NCBI GenBank assembly: GCA_016763215.1
Contig: JAESUF010000151.1
Coordinates: 1 to 6,546 of the forward strand
Direction of reading: 5' to 3'
Origin: Flavobacteriaceae bacterium
GTDB lineage: Bacteria > Bacteroidota > Bacteroidia > Flavobacteriales > Flavobacteriaceae
DNA length: 6,546 nt
A program made the translations under genes and the position numbers. Below, piece after piece: positions 1-6,516 of the stretch (position 1 is its first letter; the number at the start of each line of letters is the position of its first letter). The notes beneath the pieces are model-generated. The model was not told the DNA's origin, did no database searches, and saw nothing but the letters and a program-made list of their open reading frames with translations.

Positions 1-33
1 AAAAGAGAAGTAGCTAATTTAGGGATGTTGTAG
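1..33 (+). CDS. Possible C-terminal tail of a truncated upstream gene
   Basis: Reading from base 1, frame +1 is open for ten codons (KREVANLGML) and then meets TAG at 31-33. The other two forward frames stop sooner. The sequence downstream turns into hairpins and A/T-rich non-coding DNA. This would fit a rightward gene converging on fbp and sharing the terminator around 100-133. Ten codons are too few to recognise a family, and an open run of this length can occur by chance, so this is only a suggestion. Confidence 0.25.
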   Translation, partial: KREVANLGML

Positions 34-66
34 AATTGTTTTAAAAGCAAAATAAAAAAACCGCTC

Positions 67-87
67 CCGCACGATTCCATCATGTGG
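67..87. repeat. GC-rich imperfect hairpin in the fbp 3' intergenic region
   Basis: CCGCACGAT (67-75) and ATCATGTGG (79-87) pair around a three-base loop, with one G-U wobble and one C-A mismatch. The island from 61 to 87 is much richer in G+C than its surroundings. On the minus strand it is followed by six bases and then a run of seven T, so it could act as a weak second terminator for the fbp transcript. It could also be a decayed small palindromic repeat. The pairing is seen directly; the role is inferred. Confidence 0.4.
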
Positions 88-96
88 TAAAAGAAT

Positions 97-138
97 AAAA
101 AAAAACTACTTTAAGAAATTGAAGTAGTTTTTTATTTT
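97..138 (-). terminator. Intrinsic terminator of fbp, probably bidirectional
   Basis: Arms at 100-111 and 122-133 are perfect 12-base reverse complements around a 10-base loop (core ACTACTT/AAGTAGT). On the minus strand, the fbp transcript reaches this hairpin about 20 bases after the stop codon, and a T-run follows (A 97-105 on the plus strand). The plus strand is also T-rich after the right arm (128-138). The same element could therefore end a converging rightward transcript. Confidence 0.8.
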
Positions 139-155
139 AAAGATGTTGAATTATT

Positions 156-1163
156 TTATTTTCCAGCTTCCATAAATTCCTCTGCTTTTTCAACCATGTT
201 CTTGCTTCCGCAAATAAAAGGAACACGTTGGTGGAGTTCGGTAGGGGCTATATCCATAATATTTGTATATCCATCGCTAGCTTTTCCGTTGGCTTGCTCA
301 GCTAAGAAAGCCATAGGGTTGCATTCGTATAACAAACGAAGCTTTCCATTGGGGTTTTTTGAGCTTTTTGGGTACATATAAATACCCCCTTTAATCATGT
401 TTCGGTGAAAATCAGAAACCAAAGAACCAATATATCTACTTGTATACGGTCGGTCTTCTTTTTCTTCTTGGCAATACTTGATATAATCTTTAATTCCTTG
501 TGGGAAATGGATGTAATTCCCTTCGTTTACAGAGTAAATGTTTCCGTTATCAGGAAATTGCATGTTTGGGTGTGATAGATAATAACTTCCAATGGCGGGG
601 TTTAAAGTAAAACCATTTACACCATCACCAGTAGTGTATACCAACATAGTAGAAGTTCCATAGATAATATACCCAGCAGCTACTTGCTGATTCCCTTTTT
701 GAAGAAAATCTTCCAGTTGAACAGGTGTACCAACAGGTGTAACCCGTCTGTATATAGAAAAGATGGTTCCCACAGAGACATTCACATCAATATTTGACGA
801 TCCGTCTAAAGGGTCGATCAAAACAACATACTTGTTTTGATGGTTTTCATCCTGACTATTAATGGAAATAAAATCATCTTCCTCTTCACTTGCAATTCCA
901 CAAACAATATTTCTGTTGGTTAGCGTTTGAATAAACTTCTCATTTGCATATACGTCCAATTTTTGTTGGTCTTCACCTTGAATGTTGGTGTCGCCAGCAG
1001 TGCCAAGAATATCAACCAACCCAGCTTTGTTAACCTCGTGATTTACCACCTTTGCAGCCAATCGAATAGAGTTGATTAGCCTAGATAATTCACCAGATGT
1101 ATACTTAAAAGAAGATTGATTTTCAATAATAAATTCACCTAAAGTTTGGTTCTTGTTGGCCAT
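156..1163 (-). CDS. fbp: Fructose-1,6-bisphosphatase, class I
   Basis: This cytoplasmic enzyme hydrolyses fructose-1,6-bisphosphate to fructose-6-phosphate and phosphate, the committed step of gluconeogenesis. The 335-residue length is normal for class I. The metal and phosphate motif DPLDGSSN lies at residues 117-124, with the acidic cluster SEEEDD just before it (about 92-97). The C-terminal half carries [14 protein letters not shown] (243-256), GGIYMYP (259-265) and the stretch around [17 protein letters not shown] (277-293), all characteristic of the family's substrate-binding half. The ATG start is followed by an N-terminus of normal length and preceded by a promoter-like box 22 bases upstream. 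The gene is transcribed leftward as a single unit into a terminator and is divergent from the GNAT-lysC pair. Nothing is broken or missing. The family assignment is near certain; allosteric control cannot be read from the sequence. Confidence 0.97.
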   Translation of the reverse strand: MANKNQTLGEFIIENQSSFKYTSGELSRLINSIRLAAKVVNHEVNKAGLVDILGTAGDTNIQGEDQQKLDVYANEKFIQTLTNRNIVCGIASEEEDDFISINSQDENHQNKYVVLIDPLDGSSNIDVNVSVGTIFSIYRRVTPVGTPVQLEDFLQKGNQQVAAGYIIYGTSTMLVYTTGDGVNGFTLNPAIGSYYLSHPNMQFPDNGNIYSVNEGNYIHFPQGIKDYIKYCQEEKEDRPYTSRYIGSLVSDFHRNMIKGGIYMYPKSSKNPNGKLRLLYECNPMAFLAEQANGKASDGYTNIMDIAPTELHQRVPFICGSKNMVEKAEEFMEAGK

Positions 1164-1185
1164 GAAATATTCCCGTTTTAGGGTA

Positions 1186-1215
1186 CAAAGATGCCATTTT
1201 TTTGTCCAACTACAA
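1186..1215 (-). promoter_or_regulatory. Candidate fbp promoter (Bacteroidota type)
   Basis: Read on the minus strand, TTG (1215-1213) is followed after 19 bases by CATCTTTG (1193-1186). This matches the TAnnTTTG -7 consensus except for the first base. It ends 22 bases before the fbp ATG, so the leader would be short. The call rests on consensus matching alone. Confidence 0.55.
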
Positions 1216-1236
1216 CGATTTCGGAAAACTTATTTC

Positions 1237-1265
1237 TTGGATGTCGTTCCATTCATTTATCTTTG
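1237..1265 (+). promoter_or_regulatory. Promoter of the GNAT-lysC transcription unit
   Basis: TTG (1237-1239), an 18-base spacer and TATCTTTG (1258-1265) give an exact match to the Bacteroidota TTG/TAnnTTTG pattern. The -7 box ends 18 bases before the ATG at 1284. This placement means an in-frame ATG at 1191 lies upstream of the promoter and is not the real start of the next gene. Confidence 0.75.
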
Positions 1266-1283
1266 GTTTTTATATTTAAAAAG

Positions 1284-1760
1284 ATGAGTTTTACTGTTAG
1301 ATTCGCCCAAAAAAAAGACATGACTGCTGTACACCAATTAATCACTGAGTTGGCAGTTTACGAGAATGAGCCCGATGCTGTAGAGATTTCTGTGGAAGAT
1401 TTAGAAAAAAGTGGGTTTTCAAAGAGTCCGAAATTTCAATTATTAGTAGCGGAAGAAAAAGAAACCATTATTGGAATGGCCTTATTCTATGAACGTTATT
1501 CTACGTGGAAAGGGAAGGCGATCCATTTAGAAGATTTAATTGTTACGCAATCGAAAAGAAAGCTAGGGGTAGGGAAAGCGTTGTACAGCAAATTAATGCA
1601 GTATGCGTTTGAGAATGATTATAAAAGAGTAGCTTGGGAGGTATTGGATTGGAATAAAAATGCCATTGATTTTTATGAAAGTACGGGAGCTATTATCTTA
1701 GAAGGTTGGCAAGTTGTACACATGAGAGAACAGCAAATAAAAGAATTTATAAAAAAATAG
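1284..1760 (+). CDS. GNAT family N-acetyltransferase (diamine acetyltransferase-like)
   Basis: A 158-residue single-domain GNAT enzyme predicted to move an acetyl group from acetyl-CoA to an amine in the cytoplasm. Beta-strand/motif A is at residues 82-104 (HLEDLIV followed by the acetyl-CoA pyrophosphate loop KRKLGVGKAL, 91-100). Motif B is VLDWNKNAIDFYESTGA (120-136), with the usual Tyr at 131. GMALFYERYSTWKGK (64-78) together with LEDLIV and LDWN resembles the spermidine/diamine acetyltransferase (SSAT-like) branch, so a polyamine or small-amine substrate is plausible but unproven. I chose ATG 1284 over ATG 1191 in the same frame. The extra 31 residues have no GNAT character and that start lies upstream of the promoter at 1237-1265, whereas MSFTVRFA begins directly with the first GNAT strand. 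It heads a two-gene unit with lysC, whose start lies six bases beyond its stop. Confidence 0.9.
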   Translation: MSFTVRFAQKKDMTAVHQLITELAVYENEPDAVEISVEDLEKSGFSKSPKFQLLVAEEKETIIGMALFYERYSTWKGKAIHLEDLIVTQSKRKLGVGKALYSKLMQYAFENDYKRVAWEVLDWNKNAIDFYESTGAIILEGWQVVHMREQQIKEFIKK

Positions 1761-1766
1761 CACGCA

Positions 1767-3026
1767 TTGAAAGTCTATAAGTTTGGAGGGGCATCTATTA
1801 AAGATGCCAATAGCATTCAAAATGTTGTACGTATCCTACAGCAAGAAGGAACTGAAAATTGTTTGTTGGTGATTTCTGCGATGGGGAAAATGACCAATGC
1901 GTTTGAAAAAATTGTAAACGCATACTGTAACCAGCAGAAAGAGCTTTCAGAGGCAATTACTTTTGTCACAGAGTATCATGCTAATATTGTTCAAGATTTA
2001 TTTGAAGAGAAACATCCTATTTATGAGGAGCTTGCGTATTTACTAATAGAGTTACAGCACTTTTTGACTCAAAATAGCAGAAGAGATTATGATTATGTGT
2101 ACGATCAGATTGTAAGTTTTGGAGAATTAATCTCAACAACAATAGTGAGTAGGTATTTTACCAAAGTTGGAGTTTCCAATGTTTGGAATGATGTAAGAAC
2201 ACTCATAAAAACGAACAGCGACCATAGAGAAGCAGAGGTTGATTGGGAGTCGACTCAGAAAAGCATCACTCAAAAAATAGATAGAAAGCAACTCAATATT
2301 GTACAAGGATTTTTAGGGGGAGATGCTGTTGGTAATACAACCACACTTGGTAGAGAGGGTTCTGATTATACTGCTGGAATTTTCGCCTATTGTTTGGGTG
2401 CTAATTATGTAACTATTTGGAAAGATGTACAAGGGGTGTTAAATGCAGACCCCAACGTTTTTACAGAAACACAATTGCTAGAACAAATATCGTATGAAGA
2501 AACCATAGAAATGGCATTTTACGGCGCTTCAGTAATACACCCAAAGACCATTCAGCCTTTGCAAAGCAAGGAGATTCCATTATTTGTCCGTTCGTTTATT
2601 GATATGGATTCGCAAGGGACAAAAGTGAGCAGAGGAGTTGCTATAAAACCCTTAACACCATGCTTTATTGTAAAAGAAAAACAGATACTAATTTCTATCT
2701 CTACACTCGATTTTTCTTTTATGGTAGAAGATAATATTAGTTATATTTTTAAACTACTTCATCAACACCAATTAAAGGTAAATTTAATTCAGAATTCTGC
2801 AATTAGTTTCTCTGTTTGTGTTGATAATAAATTCAACCAATTTGATGTCTTTTATGAGCAAATAAGAACCTCTTACAAAGTAACATTTGCAAAAAACGTT
2901 GATTTGTATACAGTCAGGCATTATACGAATGATGCATTGGAAAGTATAAATACATCAGGAACCTCACTGTTAACTCAGATAAATAAAGAAACAGCACAAA
3001 TTATTATCCAGAAAAATAAAAGTTAG
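1767..3026 (+). CDS. lysC: Aspartate kinase, monofunctional, TTG start
   Basis: This enzyme phosphorylates L-aspartate with ATP, the first step towards lysine/diaminopimelate, threonine and methionine. The kinase domain covers about residues 1-275: KFGGAS (5-10), SFGE (117-120), TTLGREGSDYTA (192-203), WKDVQGVLNADP (218-229) and FYGASVIHPKTIQPL (251-265). Several positions differ from the common KFGGTS and GRGGSDTTA forms, but the catalytic framework is present. An ACT-like segment follows (about 305-375). The second ACT region is short, and the total of 419 residues is below the roughly 450 of E. coli LysC. No homoserine dehydrogenase domain is fused. The start is TTG: MKVYKFGGAS places the first strand exactly where the family begins, and the next Met is codon 39. 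The gene follows the GNAT gene with six intervening bases in the same frame, which suggests co-transcription and translational coupling. Feedback by end products is expected from the family but cannot be confirmed here. Confidence 0.93.
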   Translation: MKVYKFGGASIKDANSIQNVVRILQQEGTENCLLVISAMGKMTNAFEKIVNAYCNQQKELSEAITFVTEYHANIVQDLFEEKHPIYEELAYLLIELQHFLTQNSRRDYDYVYDQIVSFGELISTTIVSRYFTKVGVSNVWNDVRTLIKTNSDHREAEVDWESTQKSITQKIDRKQLNIVQGFLGGDAVGNTTTLGREGSDYTAGIFAYCLGANYVTIWKDVQGVLNADPNVFTETQLLEQISYEETIEMAFYGASVIHPKTIQPLQSKEIPLFVRSFIDMDSQGTKVSRGVAIKPLTPCFIVKEKQILISISTLDFSFMVEDNISYIFKLLHQHQLKVNLIQNSAISFSVCVDNKFNQFDVFYEQIRTSYKVTFAKNVDLYTVRHYTNDALESINTSGTSLLTQINKETAQIIIQKNKS

Positions 3027-3044
3027 ACCTTTTGTTTTTTTAGC

Positions 3045-3052
3045 TATGTTTG
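3045..3052 (+). promoter_or_regulatory. Candidate -7 box of the fused acyltransferase gene
   Basis: TATGTTTG matches TAnnTTTG exactly and ends 22 bases before the ATG at 3075, a spacing like that of the other promoters here. No TTG sits at the expected -33 distance; TTA at 3023-3025 is the nearest match, with a 19-base spacer. It lies in the 48-base gap after lysC, so the downstream gene may be transcribed alone or together with GNAT-lysC. Confidence 0.5.
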
Positions 3053-3074
3053 TATTTACGCGAAATATTAATGT

Positions 3075-4883
3075 ATGGGGCTAGTTACATCAAAGGAAAT
3101 TTCTAAAGTAATCGGGGTTGATAAATTTGGATTTATCGGAACATTCATTGGTTGGATTCTGATGAGATTGCTCAGAATTTCTGCGATAAATAGGATCTAT
3201 AATAAGCACAAAGAGAAAGAAGTTCTTCCTTTTTTAAATTGCATTCTAGATGAGTTTCAAATTGAATTTGAAATACCTGAAGAAGATTTAAAGAGAATCC
3301 CAAAAAACGGCCCATTTATTACCATTTCTAATCACCCTTTAGGAGGGGTTGATGGAATTCTGTTGTTAAAATTACTCATAGAACATAGACCCGATTATAA
3401 AATTATTGCTAATTTTTTATTGCATAGAATAGAGCCTTTAAAGCCTTATGTGATGCCTGTAAATCCTTTTGAAAACCAGAAAGACGTTAAGTCGAGTATT
3501 GTAGGAATTAAAAGTGCTTTGAAGCATCTAAAAGATGGACACCCTCTTGGGGTTTTTCCAGCTGGAGAAGTGTCTACTTATAGAGATGGGAAATTAATGG
3601 TAGATAAGCCTTGGGAAGAAGGTGCGGTCAGACTGATTAAAAAAGCAGAAGTTCCAATTATTCCTATTTACTTTCATGCAAAGAACAGTCGGCTTTTTTA
3701 CATTTTATCTAAGATGAGTGATACGTTAAGAACAGCAAAATTGCCTTCCGAAGTATTGTCGCAAAGAAATAGGGTTATCAAAGTTAGGATAGGGAAACCT
3801 ATTTCTGTAAAAGACCAACAAGAGTATCCAGATACAAAAGCGTTTTACGAATACATTCGAAAGAAAACATATATGTTGGCGAATCCTTTTGAGAAAAAAC
3901 CTCAAAACATTCTTTCCAAACAGAGTTTAAAAATTTCTGTTCCGCCTAAAAAAATATCTTCACAAAAGAATGTAAGTAGCTTTGTGAAAGAGGTTCAGTC
4001 TTTAAGAGACAATGATAAAAGGTTGCTACAAAGTAAAAACTATGAGGTCTTTTTTGCTACAGCAAAAGAGATTCCTAATTTATTACATGAAATAGGTAGG
4101 TTGCGAGAAATTACCTTTAGAGATATAGGAGAAGGAACCAATAAATCTATAGATTTAGATGAGTTTGATAAGTATTACCATCATATGTTTTTGTGGGACA
4201 CTAATACTGATAAATTAGCAGGATCCTATAGAATGGGAATCGGTAAAGATATTTATAGTAAGTACGGTATTAAAGGGTTTTACATCCAATCGTTGTTTCG
4301 TTTTGAGCCAGAACTGTATGGGATGATGGAGCAAACCATAGAAATGGGAAGGGCTTTTATTATCAAAGAATACCAACAGAAACCCATGCCTTTGTTCTTG
4401 CTTTGGAAAGGAATTGTTCATGTTACATTGCGTTATCCAGAACATAAATACCTACTTGGAGGTGTGAGCATTAGTAATCAATTTTCGGAGTTCTCTAAAT
4501 CATTGATGATTGAGTTTATGAAATCACATTACTACGATCCTTATGTGGCTCAATACATACGGCCTAAAAAAGAATTTAAGGTTAAATTAAAAGATGCCGA
4601 TAAAGATTTTGTTTTTGATGCAGCAAAGGCTGATATGCAAAAATTTGATAAGGTAATCGATGAGATAGAACCTGGCGCATTAAGGATTCCTGTATTAATC
4701 AAAAAATATGTCAAGCAAAACGCACGATTAGTGGCTTTTAATGTCGACCCTAAGTTTAACAATGCAGTAGATGGGTTGATGTATATTAAGATTGTAGACT
4801 TGCCAGAAAGTACAGTAAAACCAGTAATGGAAGAATTTCAGGCTGAATTAGAGAGAAAAGCAGGAGAAGCAAATCAGAAATAA
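3075..4883 (+). CDS. Fused lysophospholipid-type acyltransferase and GNAT acyltransferase (OlsF-like aminolipid synthase)
   Basis: A 602-residue protein with two acyltransferase halves. An amphipathic or hydrophobic stretch (about 18-35) probably seats it on the inner membrane. Residues about 75-265 form a PlsC/LPLAT domain: SNHPLGGVDG (85-94) carries the catalytic His87 and Asp93, FPAGEVST (161-168) takes the place of the FPEGTxS motif, and VPIIPIYF (193-200) is the later strand motif. A polar linker (about 275-315) leads to an OlsB/hemolysin-type GNAT-fold domain. There LREITFRDIGEG (343-354), LDEFDKYYHHMFLWD (361-375), GSYRMG (383-388) and EMGRAFI (423-429) match the family layout. Members of this fusion type (OlsF) make ornithine lipids: the C-terminal half N-acylates an amino acid from acyl-ACP and the N-terminal half O-acylates the hydroxy acyl chain. 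In Bacteroidota related enzymes make glycine-type lipids, so ornithine versus glycine is open. The domain calls are solid; the substrate is inferred. The gene has its own -7 box and no clear terminator. Confidence 0.85.
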   Translation: MGLVTSKEISKVIGVDKFGFIGTFIGWILMRLLRISAINRIYNKHKEKEVLPFLNCILDEFQIEFEIPEEDLKRIPKNGPFITISNHPLGGVDGILLLKLLIEHRPDYKIIANFLLHRIEPLKPYVMPVNPFENQKDVKSSIVGIKSALKHLKDGHPLGVFPAGEVSTYRDGKLMVDKPWEEGAVRLIKKAEVPIIPIYFHAKNSRLFYILSKMSDTLRTAKLPSEVLSQRNRVIKVRIGKPISVKDQQEYPDTKAFYEYIRKKTYMLANPFEKKPQNILSKQSLKISVPPKKISSQKNVSSFVKEVQSLRDNDKRLLQSKNYEVFFATAKEIPNLLHEIGRLREITFRDIGEGTNKSIDLDEFDKYYHHMFLWDTNTDKLAGSYRMGIGKDIYSKYGIKGFYIQSLFRFEPELYGMMEQTIEMGRAFIIKEYQQKPMPLFLLWKGIVHVTLRYPEHKYLLGGVSISNQFSEFSKSLMIEFMKSHYYDPYVAQYIRPKKEFKVKLKDADKDFVFDAAKADMQKFDKVIDEIEPGALRIPVLIKKYVKQNARLVAFNVDPKFNNAVDGLMYIKIVDLPESTVKPVMEEFQAELERKAGEANQK

Positions 4884-4952
4884 TTTACTTTCTTCAATTT
4901 ACAGCACAACACCTAATTTTAAGTTTTATATTCAATTTCACTTCACGGTATT

Positions 4953-4976
4953 TTTTCTTGGTGATTTTCAAGAAAA
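4953..4976. repeat. A/T-rich inverted repeat between the acyltransferase gene and tig
   Basis: TTTTCTTG (4953-4960) and CAAGAAAA (4969-4976) are perfect 8-base complements around an 8-base loop. It begins 70 bases after the acyltransferase stop codon and lies just upstream of the tig promoter. No T-run follows on either strand, so it is a poor intrinsic terminator. It could be a weak transcript end, a protein-binding palindrome or chance in A/T-rich DNA. Confidence 0.35.
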
Positions 4977-5001
4977 TAACTGAAATAGAAGCATTTAAAC
5001 T

Positions 5002-5032
5002 TTGTTAAACTTAATAAAAAGCTGTAATTTTG
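5002..5032 (+). promoter_or_regulatory. tig promoter (Bacteroidota type)
   Basis: TTG (5002-5004), a 20-base spacer and TAATTTTG (5025-5032) match the TTG/TAnnTTTG pattern. The box ends 31 bases before the tig ATG. The leader is A/T-rich and has no clear Shine-Dalgarno sequence, as is usual in Flavobacteriia. Nothing else recognisable apart from the inverted repeat occupies this 180-base gap. Confidence 0.72.
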
Positions 5033-5063
5033 CACCCAATTTTTTAAGAATTAAAAGAGTATA

Positions 5064-6386
5064 ATGAATATTACAAAAGAAAGTGTTGACGCATTAAATG
5101 CAGTTGTAAAAGTAGATATCGTTGCAGACGATTACCAAGCAAAAGTAGAAGAGGTTTTGAACGATTACCGTAAAAAAGCGAACATTCCTGGATTTAGAAA
5201 AGGTCATGTTCCTATGGGGATGGTTAAAAAGCAATATGGAAAGTCAATAATGATCGATGAGGTCAACAAACTTTTGCAAGAGTCATTAAACAAGTTTTTA
5301 GTTGAGGAGAAATTAGATATTTTAGGAAATCCGTTGCCTAGAATGCAAGATGATTTTTCTTGGGACGCTGAAACTTTCTCTTTTGAATTTGAATTAGGAT
5401 TGACTCCAGAGTTTGATGTAAACTTAACATCAAAGAAGAAAGTTACTCAGTACAATGTTACTGCAGATGAAGCTTTAGTAGATAAAGAAGTTGAAAATTT
5501 ACAGTCTCGTTATGGAAAAATGTCTTCAGAGGAAGAAGTTACTGAAGCATCCAATATAACAGGGACTTTTATAAACGAAGAAGAAGAGATTAATAAAAAA
5601 TCTACAATCGCCTTAAATGACATCAATGGGAAAGCAAACTTAAAAAAGTTTGTTGGGAAGAAAGTAGGAGATGTGATAGAATTGAAAACCAAAGGACTTT
5701 TCTCTGACGATCATAAATTAATTGGTGCCATAGGTGTTACTCATGATGAGATACACGGATTAGATATTAAAGTTTCTTTTACCATTGAAGAAATCACCAG
5801 TATAGAATTAGCAGAGTTAGACCAAGAGTTGTTTGATAAGTTATTTACAGATGGAAGTGTAAAAACGGTTACAGAATTAAGAGATAGGATTAAAGGAGAT
5901 GCAGAAGGTCAATTCCAACAACAAGCAGATCAGCAATTGTTAAATGCAATCACAGAGCATTTTATTGAAAACACAAAATTTGATTTACCTGCTGAATTTT
6001 TACAAAAATGGATAGCTACTTCTGGCGAAGAGACGTTGTCTGAAGAAGCAGCTGTTGAAGAATATAATAAATCAGAAAAAGGCTTGCGTTACCAATTAAT
6101 TCAAGAGAAAATCTTAAAGGATAATGATATCCAATTGGGACATGAAGAGTTAAAGGAGTACGCAAAAGGATTTATTAGAAGTCAAATGGCACAGTTTGGA
6201 AATATGAATCCTGAAGATGCTGAGTTAGAAGATATCGCTAATAGAATTTTGGCAAATCAAGAAGAAGCGAAAAGGTTACAAGATCAGTTAATGAGTCAGA
6301 AACTACTTTCTTTCTATAAAGAAAATATGGCGTTCAAAACGAAAGATGTGAGCTACGAAGATTTTATTAAAGAGGTTTATAAATAA
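5064..6386 (+). CDS. tig: Trigger factor, ribosome-associated chaperone
   Basis: Trigger factor binds near the ribosome exit tunnel and shields nascent chains. The 440-residue length is typical. The N-terminal ribosome-binding domain (about 1-115) contains the signature GFRKGHVP (43-50), followed by MGMVKKQYG. The middle region (about 155-245) takes the place of the FKBP-type prolyl isomerase domain but is divergent: VGKKVGDVIELKTKG (197-211) is recognisable, while the usual FPxxY-like stretch is absent, so isomerase activity may be weak or lost. The C-terminal part (about 250-440) is helical, acidic and Gln/Glu-rich. It contains LDQELFDKLF (252-261), and the cradle arms run from there to the end. 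The ATG start puts the first strand directly at the N-terminus. The gene has its own promoter and a strong terminator and stands just ahead of clpP, a common bacterial order linking folding and proteolysis. Confidence 0.95.
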   Translation: MNITKESVDALNAVVKVDIVADDYQAKVEEVLNDYRKKANIPGFRKGHVPMGMVKKQYGKSIMIDEVNKLLQESLNKFLVEEKLDILGNPLPRMQDDFSWDAETFSFEFELGLTPEFDVNLTSKKKVTQYNVTADEALVDKEVENLQSRYGKMSSEEEVTEASNITGTFINEEEEINKKSTIALNDINGKANLKKFVGKKVGDVIELKTKGLFSDDHKLIGAIGVTHDEIHGLDIKVSFTIEEITSIELAELDQELFDKLFTDGSVKTVTELRDRIKGDAEGQFQQQADQQLLNAITEHFIENTKFDLPAEFLQKWIATSGEETLSEEAAVEEYNKSEKGLRYQLIQEKILKDNDIQLGHEELKEYAKGFIRSQMAQFGNMNPEDAELEDIANRILANQEEAKRLQDQLMSQKLLSFYKENMAFKTKDVSYEDFIKEVYK

Positions 6387-6408
6387 GAATCAATCCAAAA
6401 TAATTTTT

Positions 6409-6440
6409 AAAAGCTCCTCTCAAAAAGAGGAGTTTTTTTT
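6409..6440 (+). terminator. Intrinsic terminator of tig
   Basis: CTCCTCT (6414-6420) pairs with AGAGGAG (6426-6432) around a five-base loop. The stem is extended by a G-U pair and by A/T pairs between 6409-6412 and the T-run, and eight T follow (6433-6440). It starts 22 bases after the tig stop codon. It separates tig from clpP, which therefore needs its own promoter. Confidence 0.92.
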
Positions 6441-6478
6441 AGGGTTCTTATGTAACAATATTATTCGTCAATAGTTAG

Positions 6479-6486
6479 TATCTTTA
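6479..6486 (+). promoter_or_regulatory. Candidate -7 box of clpP
   Basis: TATCTTTA differs from TAnnTTTG only in the last base and ends 30 bases before the clpP ATG, the same distance as at tig. No TTG lies at the expected -33 spacing, so the site is weak by consensus. A promoter is nevertheless expected here because the tig terminator lies just upstream. Confidence 0.45.
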
Positions 6487-6516
6487 CAGTCATATAATTT
6501 TTTTAAAAATACATCG

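Noticed and set aside
196..381. 61-codon open frame on the plus strand inside fbp
   Set aside because: It is antisense to the conserved C-terminal part of fbp, and its translation looks like the shadow of a real coding frame.
1191..1283. In-frame N-terminal extension of the GNAT protein from ATG 1191
   Set aside because: The promoter at 1237-1265 lies inside it, the 31 extra residues are not GNAT-like, and the stretch also holds the fbp promoter. ATG 1284 begins directly at the first GNAT strand.
4215..4762. Two minus-strand open frames (4215-4445 and 4550-4762) inside the fused acyltransferase gene
   Set aside because: Both are antisense to a well-supported coding region, have no recognisable motifs and lack promoter-like sequence.
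4953..4976. Inverted repeat as an intrinsic terminator of the acyltransferase gene
   Set aside because: The stem is A/T-rich and no T-run follows it, so I list it only as a repeat.
5510..5692. 60-codon minus-strand open frame inside tig
   Set aside because: Its low-complexity, Ser/Phe-rich translation is the mirror of the Glu/Lys-rich trigger factor sequence, so it is a shadow.
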